DNA from: Actinosynnema pretiosum
Lineage (GTDB): Bacteria > Actinomycetota > Actinomycetes > Mycobacteriales > Pseudonocardiaceae
DNA: 64,000 bases
NCBI RefSeq assembly: GCF_024171695.1
Contig: NZ_JAMTCF010000002.1
Span: forward strand, 124,001 to 188,000
Reading direction: 5' to 3'
The first letter of the stretch is position 1. Each line of letters opens with the position of its first letter. The translations under genes and the position numbers were made by a program. Positions 15,601 to 23,941 of this stretch are shown here, one piece after another. The notes below the pieces were generated by a model, which saw only the letters and a program-made list of their open reading frames with translations, was not told the DNA's origin and searched no databases.

Positions 15601-18558
15601 GTGCTGACCATGCAGGACGCGCTGCTCGCGCTGACCAGGTACTGGACCGAACGGGGTTGCGTCGTCGTGCAGCCCTACAACACCGAGGTCGGGGCGGGGA
15701 CGCTGAACCCCGCGACCGTGCTGCGCGTGCTCGGTCCCGAGCCGTGGCGGGTGTCCTACGTGGAGCCCAGCGTGCGGCCCGACGACGCCCGCTACGGCGA
15801 GAACCCCAACCGGCTCCAGACCCACACCCAGTTCCAGGTCATCCTCAAGCCCGACCCCGGCAACCCCCAGGAGCTGTACCTGGGCAGCCTCTCCGCGCTC
15901 GGCATCGACGTGCGCGCCCACGACGTGCGGTTCGTCGAGGACAACTGGGCCTCGCCCGCGCTCGGCGCGTGGGGCCTGGGCTGGGAGGTCTGGCTGGACG
16001 GCCTGGAGATCACCCAGTTCACGTACTTCCAGCAGGCGGGCGGCATGTCGCTCGACCCGGTGTCGGTGGAGATCACCTACGGCATCGAGCGGATCATGAT
16101 GGCGCTGCAGGGCGTGTCCCACTTCAAGGACATCGCCTACGCGCCCGGCATCTCCTACGGCGAGGCGTTCGGCCAGGCCGAGTACGAGATGAGCCGCTAC
16201 TACCTGGACGACGCGGACGTCGAGGCCAACAAGCGGCTGTTCGAGGAGTACGCCTCCGAGGCCAGGCGGATGCTGGACGCCCGCCTGCCCGTCCCGGCGC
16301 ACAACTACGTGCTCAAGTGCTCGCACGCGTTCAACGTGCTCGACGCGCGCGGCGCGATCAGCACCACGGAGCGGGCGCGCGCGTTCGCCAGGATGCGCGG
16401 GCTGGCCCGCGAGGTGTCGCAGCTGTGGGCGGCCCGCCGCGAGGAGCAGGGCCACCCGCTGGGCCTGGTCGAGCCGCTGCCCGCCGCGCAGGCGCCGACC
16501 TCCTTCGCCGAGGTCGACGGCGCGCGCACGCTGCTGTTCGAGATCGGCACCGAGGAGCTGCCGCCGCACGAGGTGACCCGCACCACGCGGGCCGTGCGGG
16601 ACGCGGTCGCCGCCAAGCTGGCCGCGACCAGGCTCGCCACCGGCGAGGTCACCGCGCACGGCACGCCCCGGCGCGTGGTCGTCGTGGTGCCGGACGTGCA
16701 GCCGCGCGAGCCGGACGCCGAGCGCACCGCGCGCGGCCCCCGCGCCTCGGCCGCGTTCGACGCCGACGGCAACCCCACCAAGGCCGCGCAGGGCTTCGCG
16801 CGCGGGCAGGGCGTCGACGTGTCCGAGCTGGGCCGGGTGGTCGAGAACGGCGTCGAGCACGTCGCGCTGACCAGGACCGTCACCGGTCGCGGCGCGGTCG
16901 AGGTGCTCTCCGGCGTGCTCGGCGAGGTCGTGTCCGAGCTGCGCGCCGAGAAGAACATGAAGTGGAACGACCCGAAGCTGTCGTTCACCCGCCCGGTGCG
17001 CTGGCTGCTCGCCCTGCTCGGCGACACCCCGGTGCCGGTGGTCGCGTCCGCGCTGGCCTCCGGGACCACCACGCGGGTGCACCGCACCGCCGACCAGCCC
17101 GTGGTGGAGGTCGCCTCCGCCGACGGCTACCGGGAGTTCCTGGCCGGTCACGGCGTGGTGCTGCCCGCCGACGAGCGGCGCGCGGAGATCGTCCGCAGGG
17201 CGCGGGAGCTGGCCGCGTCGGTCGGCGGCGAGGTCGACCTGGACGGCGTGCTGGACGAGGTCACCAACCTGGTCGAGCAGCCGACCCCGATCCTGGGGTC
17301 GTTCAACGCCGACTACCTGGAGCTGCCCGCGCAGATCCTGACCACGGTCATGCGCAAGCACCAGCGCTACCTGCCGGTCCGGTCCGCCGACGGCTCGCTG
17401 CTGCCGCACTTCGTCGCCGTCGCCAACGGCGAGGTCGACGAGGACCTGGTGCGCGCGGGCAACGAGGCCGTGCTGCGGGCCCGCTACGAGGACGCCGCGT
17501 TCTTCTGGCGCGCCGACCTGCGCACGCCGCTGGAGACCATGAAGGGCGGGCTGGACAAGCTCACCTTCGCCGACAAGCTCGGCTCCATGGCCGACCGCAG
17601 CGCCCGCATCGCCGCGCTCGCGGACAGCCTCGCCGAGGTCGTCGGCGCGGGCGACGAGACCCTGCGCCGGGCGGGCGAGCTGGCCAAGTTCGACCTCGGC
17701 TCGCAGATGGTCATCGAGCTGTCCAGCCTCGCCGGGACCATGGCCCGCGAGTACGCGGTCCGCGCGGGCGAGACCCCCGAGGTGGCGCAGGCGCTGTACG
17801 AGATGGAGCTGCCCCGCTCCGCCGGTGACGCGATGCCCGCGTCCGCGGCGGGCGCGCTGCTCTCCCTCGGCGACCGGTTCGACCTGCTCGCCGGCCTGTT
17901 CGCCACCGGGGCCAACCCGACCGGCAGCTCCGACCCGTTCGGGCTGCGGCGGGCCGCGCTCGGCGCGGTGAGCGTGCTGCGGCACTTCCCCGAGCTGCGC
18001 GCGATCACCCTGCCCAGGGCGCTGGAGCTGGCCGCCGCCGGGCTGCCCGATGGCGTCGCGCTGTCCGCCGAGGCGCTCGAGGGCGCGCGGGAGTTCGCGG
18101 TCCGCCGCTACGAGCAGCAGCTGCTCGACGCCGGGCACGACCACCGCCACGTCAACGCCGTGCTCGGGCTGGCCGACGCGCCCGCCGTCGCGGACGAGAC
18201 GCTGGCCGAGCTGACCGCGCTGGTCGGCGACGAGGCGTTCACCGCGCTCGTGGCCGCGCTGCAGCGGGTCCGCCGGATCGTGCCCGCAGGAACCTCGGGC
18301 GGCTACGACCCGAGCGCCCTGCGCGAGCCCGCCGAGCTGGCGCTGCACGAGGCGCTCGGCTCGGTCAAGCCGGACGGCGAGGGCCTCGCGGCGTTCGTCG
18401 CCGCCGCCACGCCGCTCACCGACCCGGTCAACCGGTTCTTCGACGACGTGCTCGTGATGGCCGAGGAGCCCGAGCTGCGGGCCGCCCGCCTCGGCCTGCT
18501 GGCGACCATCCGCGACCTGGCCGCTCCCGTGCTGGCCTGGCAGGAGCTGCCGTCCTGA
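15601..18558 (+). CDS. glyQS: Single-chain alpha-beta glycine--tRNA ligase (GlyQ-GlyS fusion)
   Basis: A 985-residue fusion of both subunits of the bacterial-type glycyl-tRNA synthetase. Residues 1 to about 290 are Gly[41 protein letters not shown] and [19 protein letters not shown] are class II catalytic motifs. From about 310 ([15 protein letters not shown]) to 985 it is GlyS, with EKNMKW, the HD-like region and a C-terminal anticodon-binding part. It charges tRNA-Gly in the cytoplasm. Most actinomycetes use the unrelated homodimeric glycyl-tRNA synthetase, so this form is notable; fused enzymes are known from chlamydiae. The start is GTG, probably leaderless; ATG at 15610 is an alternative. 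Confidence 0.95.
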   Translation: MLTMQDALLALTRYWTERGCVVVQPYNTEVGAGTLNPATVLRVLGPEPWRVSYVEPSVRPDDARYGENPNRLQTHTQFQVILKPDPGNPQELYLGSLSALGIDVRAHDVRFVEDNWASPALGAWGLGWEVWLDGLEITQFTYFQQAGGMSLDPVSVEITYGIERIMMALQGVSHFKDIAYAPGISYGEAFGQAEYEMSRYYLDDADVEANKRLFEEYASEARRMLDARLPVPAHNYVLKCSHAFNVLDARGAISTTERARAFARMRGLAREVSQLWAARREEQGHPLGLVEPLPAAQAPTSFAEVDGARTLLFEIGTEELPPHEVTRTTRAVRDAVAAKLAATRLATGEVTAHGTPRRVVVVVPDVQPREPDAERTARGPRASAAFDADGNPTKAAQGFARGQGVDVSELGRVVENGVEHVALTRTVTGRGAVEVLSGVLGEVVSELRAEKNMKWNDPKLSFTRPVRWLLALLGDTPVPVVASALASGTTTRVHRTADQPVVEVASADGYREFLAGHGVVLPADERRAEIVRRARELAASVGGEVDLDGVLDEVTNLVEQPTPILGSFNADYLELPAQILTTVMRKHQRYLPVRSADGSLLPHFVAVANGEVDEDLVRAGNEAVLRARYEDAAFFWRADLRTPLETMKGGLDKLTFADKLGSMADRSARIAALADSLAEVVGAGDETLRRAGELAKFDLGSQMVIELSSLAGTMAREYAVRAGETPEVAQALYEMELPRSAGDAMPASAAGALLSLGDRFDLLAGLFATGANPTGSSDPFGLRRAALGAVSVLRHFPELRAITLPRALELAAAGLPDGVALSAEALEGAREFAVRRYEQQLLDAGHDHRHVNAVLGLADAPAVADETLAELTALVGDEAFTALVAALQRVRRIVPAGTSGGYDPSALREPAELALHEALGSVKPDGEGLAAFVAAATPLTDPVNRFFDDVLVMAEEPELRAARLGLLATIRDLAAPVLAWQELPS

Positions 18559-18577
18559 TCGGACTCCGGTCCTGACG

Positions 18578-18616
18578 CGAGCGGCCCCCGCACTCCAGGA
18601 GTGCGGGGGCCGCTCG
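18578..18616. terminator. 19-bp bidirectional terminator
   Basis: The arms 18578-18596 and 18598-18616 are perfectly complementary (the effective loop is formed by the central CTCCAGGAG). The hairpin lies between the convergent glyQS and subtilase genes. Confidence 0.9.
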
Positions 18617-18634
18617 TCGTTAGGGAAGGTGCGG

Positions 18635-20365
18635 CTAGATCAGCCCGCCGCCCCTGGTCACCGCGCCGTACGCGTCGACGATGCCGTGGCCGTAGAAGCC
18701 GTTGAACTTCGCGTCGCCGACGCAGGTCGCGTCGAACTCGGCCGAGCGGCCGACGTTCACGTACGACACCGTCCTGGGCACCGGGCACGGCCGCTTGGTC
18801 GCGGTCCCGGTCAGCACGGTCTTCACCTTGTCCGGCGCCAGGGTCAGCGTGCCGGGGTGCTTCTTGTCGTTCTTGCCGTACTGGCTGACCACCAGCGCGG
18901 CCACGCCGGACGCGTGCGGCGCGGCCATCGAGGTGCCCTGCAGGAACTGGTAGTAGGCGCAGGTCCCGGTGGAGCAGTCCTTCCGCACGCCCGCCGACTC
19001 ACCGGCCGGGGTGATGTTGCCGTCCGCGTCGATCGCCCCGTCCGCCAGCGCGACGTTGCGCGGGTAGGTCGACAGGATCAGGTTCTCGTTGGTGCGGTAC
19101 CAGTCGGTGCCCAGGCCGTCGCGGAAGTACCCGCCGGGCGCGGACAGCTCGGTCTGCTCGGTGCCGTAGTTCGAGAAGTCCGCCTTGGTCAGCGACGGGC
19201 CGAGCGCCGACACCGAGATGACGTGGTTCCCCTCGGTCGGCAGGTTCAGGCAGCTGGAGTCCACCGGGCGCGGCCTGGCGTGGCCGGGCGGGTAGTTCGG
19301 GCTGAGCACGTCGGTCCTCGGGTTGCCGAGGTCCTCGTGGTTGTTGCCGCCCGCGCCGATCAGCGTGACGCCCTTGCCGTGCGCGTAGTCCAGCGCGCGC
19401 TGCACGGCGGTGATGGTGGTGCGCTGCTCCAGCTGCTCCTCGGCGGTGGCCGTCGGGTCGTTGCCGCAGTTCATGTACCACGGGTCGACGTAGAAGGACA
19501 TGTTCACCACGTCCAGGCCCGCGTCCGCGCTGTAGGTGAGCGCGTCCACGACCGGCTGCAGGAAGAACGAGCCCGAGTCCTGGCCCGCCCGCACGTTCAC
19601 CAGGGTGACGTTCGGGGCGACGCCGGAGACGCCGGAGCCGTTGGCCGCCGCGCCGATCGTGCCCGCGACGTGCGTGCCGTGGCCGCCGTCGTCGTGGTCG
19701 GCCGGGTCGACGCAGCCCCGGAACTCGCACGGGCCGTCGAACTCGTTGCCGTCCGCGTCGTAGGGCAGGTCGACGGTGAAGTTGCGGGACAGGTCGCGGT
19801 CGAAGTTCGGCGCGATGTCCGGGTGGCTGCCGTCGACGCCGGTGTCGATCACGCCGACCTTGACCCGCTTGTCGCCGGGCTGCTTGGCGCGGGCGATGTC
19901 GGAGCGCACCGCGCGCAGGCCCCACAGGTCGCCGTCCAGCGGGTCCAGACCGGCCTGCGCGGCTGCGGCCCTGCCCGCTGCGGAGGGAGCCCGCTTCGCC
20001 GCGCCCAGCGCGGTGTTCTCCTTCTCCACGTCGGACCACTCGCGGTTGCCCACCGAGCCGGGGGTCCGGCCGATCGGCTTGGCGGTGGCCGCGCCCAGCA
20101 CCGAGGGCGACGCGGAGACGCGCCCGGCGAAGCCGGACTCCGGCGCCCGCACGACCAGCATCCCGACCGCGCCGTTCTCGCGGACCAGGTGGCCGCCCGC
20201 AGCGCGCACCGCCGCGACCGCGGCGTCCCGGCTGGCCCCGTCCTCGACCAGCACGGTGTACTCGGTGGTGGCCTGCTCGGCGGCGGCAGGCGTCGTCGCG
20301 GCGGCGACGAGTGCGGCGGCCCCCACCAGCACCAGGGCCGGGTGGGCGATTCTGCGTGATCTCAC
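18635..20365 (-). CDS. Secreted S8-family serine peptidase (subtilase)
   Basis: A 576-residue preproenzyme. It has a signal peptide at residues 1-29 (LVLVGAAALVAAATTPAAAE), an inhibitor-type propeptide to about 105, then the subtilase domain. The catalytic triad is visible: Asp174 in VGVIDTGVDG, His229 in GHGTHVAG and Ser479 in GTSMAAPHASG. Long inserts with paired Cys (CEFRGC and others) suit an extracellular enzyme. GTG at 20365 is preceded by GAGGAG at a 9-nt spacing; no upstream in-frame start keeps a sensible signal peptide. Substrate specificity is unknown. Confidence 0.93.
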   Translation of the reverse strand: MRSRRIAHPALVLVGAAALVAAATTPAAAEQATTEYTVLVEDGASRDAAVAAVRAAGGHLVRENGAVGMLVVRAPESGFAGRVSASPSVLGAATAKPIGRTPGSVGNREWSDVEKENTALGAAKRAPSAAGRAAAAQAGLDPLDGDLWGLRAVRSDIARAKQPGDKRVKVGVIDTGVDGSHPDIAPNFDRDLSRNFTVDLPYDADGNEFDGPCEFRGCVDPADHDDGGHGTHVAGTIGAAANGSGVSGVAPNVTLVNVRAGQDSGSFFLQPVVDALTYSADAGLDVVNMSFYVDPWYMNCGNDPTATAEEQLEQRTTITAVQRALDYAHGKGVTLIGAGGNNHEDLGNPRTDVLSPNYPPGHARPRPVDSSCLNLPTEGNHVISVSALGPSLTKADFSNYGTEQTELSAPGGYFRDGLGTDWYRTNENLILSTYPRNVALADGAIDADGNITPAGESAGVRKDCSTGTCAYYQFLQGTSMAAPHASGVAALVVSQYGKNDKKHPGTLTLAPDKVKTVLTGTATKRPCPVPRTVSYVNVGRSAEFDATCVGDAKFNGFYGHGIVDAYGAVTRGGGLI

Positions 20366-20677
20366 CTGAGCTGTCTCCTCACGCCCGTTCGACGACGTCG
20401 GGTCGGCCGTCACCCTGGCACAGAAAGCGATCGTGGTCAGGGTCCGTTCGTCGGACACCGAAGCGTAGTGGGGTATGCACCCTGAGTGATTTGCCCACGC
20501 CGGGTAACAATTCCCCGACCTGCGGCGATGTCGCGTGGAAGGTCGTGGACGGCCTCGGCGGCGGCGCGCTGGACCGGTCGGCCGCACCCCGCCGCCGGGC
20601 TCGCGCCCCCGGTCGGGGAAGGTGGCTTCGGAATCCCGCCCACCCGTGCGGGTGAAGGTTCGCGAGGGGTTGGCTTG
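20366..20677. other. Divergent non-coding region between subtilase and sugar-binding lipoprotein genes
   Basis: About 310 bp with no credible gene on either strand. The first 130 bp hold the subtilase leader and are less GC-rich (around ggtaacaattcc at 20502). Several short complementary G/C runs occur between 20560 and 20660, but no recognisable riboswitch core was found. Confidence 0.5.
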
Positions 20678-21772
20678 ATGCGAAGGCTCGGGAGGGCGCT
20701 CTGCGCCGGACTGCCCGCGCTGCTGCTCGCGGCCTGCGGCGGCGCCGAGGGGCCGCCGGAGCGCTCGACCAGGCCGCTCGTCGGCGTGATCCTGCCCGAC
20801 ACCGAGTCCTCCGCGCGCTGGGAGGAGCAGGACCGGCCGCAGCTCCAGCGCGCCCTGGAGGCCGAGGGGCTCGAACCGGTCATCGAGAACGCCCGCAACG
20901 ACGAGTTCCGGTTCGCCTCCATCGCCGACGACCTGATCGCCAGGGGCGTCGCGGTCCTGCTGATCACCCCGCTGACCCCGGAGGGCGGGGCCACCGTCGT
21001 GCACAAGGCCCGCAAGGCGGGCATCCCCGTCATCGACTACGACCGGTTCAGCGTCGGCGGCGCGGCCGACTACCACGTGTCGTTCGACAACGAGGCGGTC
21101 GGCGAGCTCCAGGCGCGCGGGCTCGTGACCTGCCTGGGCGACCGGCCGGGCGCGCGGGTGATCGAGCTGCAGGGCGCGCCGCAGGACAACAACGCCGTGC
21201 AGTTCGCCGACGGGCAGCGCCGCGTCCTCGGGCCCCGCTACGAGCGCGGCGACTACCGGCTCGCCGCCAGCACGAGCGCCGACCGGTGGGACCCGCTGCT
21301 CGGGCGGGCCCGGTTCGAGCAGGCGCTCAACGACAGCGGCGGGCGCGTCGACGGGGTGCTCGCGGCCAACGACCGGCTCGCCGCCGCCGCCATCCAGGTG
21401 CTGCGCGCCAGGGGGCTGGCCGGGAAGGTGCCGGTGACCGGGCAGGACGCCACGGTGGACGGGCTGCGCGCGGTGCTGCGCGGCGAGCAGTGCATGACGG
21501 TGCACAAGTCCGTCCGGGACGAGGCGGAGGCGGCGGCGCGGCTCGCCTCGGCGCTGGCCGACGGGGACTCGGCGCGCGCGGACGCGCTGGCGAGCGCGGT
21601 CACCGAAGACCCGGCGAACGGGCGCTCGGTGAAGGCGGTGCTGCTGGGGGCGGTGCCGGTGCACCGGGACGGCGTGGCGCTGCTGGTGGCGTCGGGCGTG
21701 GTGCGCGCCGAGGAGCTGTGCGCGCCCGACCTGGAGCGGGTCTGCGCCGAGCTGGGCATCGCGCCGAGGTGA
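20678..21772 (+). CDS. Sugar ABC transporter substrate-binding lipoprotein (periplasmic-binding type 1, XylF-like)
   Basis: A 364-residue lipoprotein. The signal peptide ends in lipobox LAAC with Cys20. The mature part is a type 1 periplasmic-binding fold: PLVGVILPDTESSARWEEQD at the start, LLITPLTPEGGATVVHKARK, GIPVIDYDR, DGVLAANDRLAAAAI, then PVTGQDATVDGLRAV with the typical GQDA motif and HKSV. This matches xylose- or ribose-type binding proteins. No permease or ATPase genes lie next to it, so it is an orphan receptor or a sensory partner. ATG at 20678 has a G-rich site (gaggggt) about 7 nt upstream. Confidence 0.88.
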   Translation: MRRLGRALCAGLPALLLAACGGAEGPPERSTRPLVGVILPDTESSARWEEQDRPQLQRALEAEGLEPVIENARNDEFRFASIADDLIARGVAVLLITPLTPEGGATVVHKARKAGIPVIDYDRFSVGGAADYHVSFDNEAVGELQARGLVTCLGDRPGARVIELQGAPQDNNAVQFADGQRRVLGPRYERGDYRLAASTSADRWDPLLGRARFEQALNDSGGRVDGVLAANDRLAAAAIQVLRARGLAGKVPVTGQDATVDGLRAVLRGEQCMTVHKSVRDEAEAAARLASALADGDSARADALASAVTEDPANGRSVKAVLLGAVPVHRDGVALLVASGVVRAEELCAPDLERVCAELGIAPR

Positions 21773-21811
21773 CGGCGCCGGGCCGCCCGGCCCGGCACCC
21801 GCGCGGGCCGG

Positions 21812-22552
21812 TCACACCTCGTCGTGCCTGCCCGAGATGAACTCCTGCACCCGGATCTTCGCCTGGATCAGCGGACGCCGGATGCGGTGCTCCCTGCGCT
21901 CGGCGCGGCGCAGCTTCCGCGAGCCGTCCGGGTAGTGCCAGCGCGCCCACGGCGACCTCGGCCTGGCCAGCCGCAGCGCCCCGATCTGCGGCAGCAGCGG
22001 GACCAGCAGCCCCAGCAGGCCCGTCCACACCTTGCCCTTGAGCAGCGCCACGATCGCGAACCCCAGGTTCCCCAGCAGCAGCGCCACCCGCACCGGCACG
22101 CTCTCGCCGAGCACGTCGTTGTAGCCGAGCACGTCGTCGTAGCCGAGCGGCCGGGCGCCGAGCAGCAGCAGGCCGGTCATGCCGATCGCCAGGAACACCG
22201 CGTCCACCGACAGCCGCCCGTCCTTGGACCAGTACACGTCCCGCAGGTGCAGGATCAGCGCGAACTCGTCCAGCACCAGCGCGGCGCCGACGCCGAGCAG
22301 CGCGGCGGCGGCCAGCCGCAGGCCCTGCGCCTCGTCCGGCACGGCGATCCCGGTGACCCCGCCCACCATCATGAACACCGCGCCGAACACCACGTGGTGG
22401 ATGTGCGTGCCGCCGGGGGTGAAGTTGCCCGGCCACCAGCGCACGCCCGCCCTGATCAGCCGGACGCTGATCCGGATGAACACGAAGGTGACCACCAGGC
22501 CCAGGAAGAAGAACATCAGCCTGGCCTGGCCGTGGTGGAGCGCGCCGAGCAC
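21812..22552 (-). CDS. Conserved integral membrane protein with HIHH motif
   Basis: A 246-residue membrane protein with about five or six hydrophobic helices and a long basic C-terminus. A GGTHIHHVVFGA segment near residue 48 sits between helices and could bind a metal; an acidic patch in LVLDEFALILHLRDVYW near residue 93 may complete the site. The 60 C-terminal residues are Arg-rich and probably cytoplasmic. No characterised family is recognised. The start GTG 22552 opens directly onto the first hydrophobic stretch. It stands alone between the sugar-binding lipoprotein and the cold-shock gene. Confidence 0.8.
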   Translation of the reverse strand: MLGALHHGQARLMFFFLGLVVTFVFIRISVRLIRAGVRWWPGNFTPGGTHIHHVVFGAVFMMVGGVTGIAVPDEAQGLRLAAAALLGVGAALVLDEFALILHLRDVYWSKDGRLSVDAVFLAIGMTGLLLLGARPLGYDDVLGYNDVLGESVPVRVALLLGNLGFAIVALLKGKVWTGLLGLLVPLLPQIGALRLARPRSPWARWHYPDGSRKLRRAERREHRIRRPLIQAKIRVQEFISGRHDEV

Positions 22553-23146
22553 CCCGCCTCACCGCCCCCCGAAGTCGTGGAAACCGGAACCCCGCCGGGG
22601 GTGCGCGCCACCGGATCACGCCCGGTGCTCGCACGCGGGCGTCACCGGAGACGACCTTCACCCGGTCGGTCGAACGCGGCACTGGCGACGATCTTCCCCC
22701 GAGCGGCGGCGACCCGCCCGCGCGACCCGCCGGGCGACGTGCGCGCGCTCCAGCTGCTCCCGGTCGGCCGCACCCACCTGCGGCGAAGCCGGATCTTCCC
22801 CCTCGTGCCCCCGCGCTGCCCGACCGGGGTCCTCGGCGCGCACACCGCTCACCCAGCGCGACCGGTTGACCGGTAGTGGCGTCCGTTCGGCCGCGAACAC
22901 CCCCTGTGACCGCCGCCACGTCCACGGTAGCAGCGCAGAAGACCCGTTCCATCGCTCGACTCACGGGGCGCAGTCGTGGTTGACTATCTGCGGTCGTACC
23001 TTTCTGTGTTCGTGTTCCACCACGCTCGCGGAACGGAAGTTGCGGGCGCGTGTCCTTCCTCTGCGGTACCGGCGGAGAAGCCCTCGCCCTGACTGACCCG
23101 GTGGTCGCAAGCGCGATCCGGCACCTGTTAGAGGAGAAGTAGCAAG
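22553..23146. other. Long spacer including the 5' leader of the cold-shock gene
   Basis: No gene is supported. An identical gatcttccccc occurs at 22690 and 22790, exactly 100 bp apart. A TTGACT hexamer at 22980-22985 is a candidate -35 for the cold-shock gene, which would give it a leader of more than 100 nt, as is common for cspA-type genes; a matching -10 is not clear. Confidence 0.4.
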
Positions 23147-23353
23147 ATGGCAGTTCAGGGCACCGTCAAGTGGTTCAACGCGGAGAAGGGCTTCGGCTTC
23201 ATCTCCCCCGATAACGGTGGCGCCGACGTGTTCGTGCACTACTCGGAGATCCAGGTCAACGGCTACCGCACGCTGGAGGAGAACCAGCGCGTGGAGTTCG
23301 AGATCGGTCAGGGCCAGAAGGGCCCGCAGGCTCAGGCCGTCCGCCCGGTCTGA
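23147..23353 (+). CDS. Cold-shock protein (CspA family)
   Basis: A 68-residue single OB-fold nucleic-acid-binding protein. RNP1 is KGFGFI at residues 14-19 and RNP2 is VFVHY at 28-32; the start [16 protein letters not shown] is the standard CSD opening. It binds single-stranded RNA or DNA as an RNA chaperone. A strong ribosome site, agaggagaag, precedes ATG. The gene has its own long leader and terminator, so it is transcribed alone. Confidence 0.97.
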   Translation: MAVQGTVKWFNAEKGFGFISPDNGGADVFVHYSEIQVNGYRTLEENQRVEFEIGQGQKGPQAQAVRPV

Positions 23354-23386
23354 ACCGCGGTTCGCGGTAACTGATCTTCCGTGCGC

Positions 23387-23414
23387 GGGCCGCACCCCCG
23401 GTGGGGTGCGGCCC
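23387..23414 (+). terminator. Terminator of the cold-shock gene
   Basis: 12-bp perfect stem (23387-23398 with 23403-23414) and a CGGT loop, followed by GTTC, 33 bp after the cold-shock stop codon. Confidence 0.85.
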
Positions 23415-23445
23415 GTTCGCACGTCGTGGTCCCGAAGCGGACCCG

Positions 23446-23823
23446 CTAGGACGGCTCGTCGCCGTAGAGCCGCTTGCCGACCAGGCTCGGCCCGTCGAAC
23501 TCGAAGAACGCCGTGGTCCTCGCCCGGCAGGCCCGCCCGGTCCCCGGCTCGGTGCCCGCCACCTCCAGCTCCACGATCGCCGCGTCGTCCGCGTGGTGCA
23601 CCCGCACGACCTCGCTGCGCAGGTCCGGCCACGCCCGCAGCGACCTGCTGTAGTACGCCGACACCTCGGCCCTGCCCTCGTACACCTCGCCGGTCGCCGC
23701 GATCTCGTAGCGCGTCCGGTCGAACGCCGCGATCGTGGTGGCGAAGTCGCGCTCGTTCTCCGCTTCCAGGTGTTCCAGCACGATGGCCTCGCGCAGCGCC
23801 CTGAGCGCCATGGACCCGGTCAT
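23446..23823 (-). CDS. NTF2-like/SnoaL-fold protein
   Basis: A 125-residue protein of the nuclear transport factor 2-like superfamily. An N-terminal helix pair (LREAIVLEHLEAENERDFAT) is followed by the typical YEGRAEVSAYYSRSLRAWPD and a beta-sheet ending in TAFFEFDGPSLVGKRLYGDE. Related proteins are small isomerases, hydrolases or ligand binders. No catalytic assignment can be made. ATG at 23823, with an alternative Met four codons later. Confidence 0.85.
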   Translation of the reverse strand: MTGSMALRALREAIVLEHLEAENERDFATTIAAFDRTRYEIAATGEVYEGRAEVSAYYSRSLRAWPDLRSEVVRVHHADDAAIVELEVAGTEPGTGRACRARTTAFFEFDGPSLVGKRLYGDEPS

Positions 23824-23941
23824 CCGCCAGTCCTCCTCACGCGTCGCGTCGGGGGTCGAGACAACACTGGCGGTGACCGCCAGTCAAGACGCCTCACCCG
23901 GACAGTCGGAGCGGTGTCGCCCGAACGTCACCCGAGGGTGA

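Noticed and set aside
15520..18348. Open reading frame of 942 codons on the minus strand opposite glyQS
   Set aside because: Its product is a low-complexity string of Gly, Arg, His, Leu and Val with no domain, and it mirrors the third-position G/C bias of glyQS. It is an antisense artefact of high GC.
18629..20359. 576-codon plus-strand frame over the subtilase gene
   Set aside because: The opposite strand has the full catalytic triad and signal peptide; the plus reading is Val/Arg/Gly-biased with no motif.
20366..20677. Cyclic di-AMP or other riboswitch upstream of the subtilase or the sugar-binding gene
   Set aside because: Complementary G/C runs exist, but no conserved riboswitch core could be matched by eye. 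A covariance-model search would decide.
22553..22960. Arg/Gly-rich reading frames between the HIHH gene and the cold-shock gene
   Set aside because: No ribosome site, no domain and composition of random high-GC translation. The region is regarded as intergenic.
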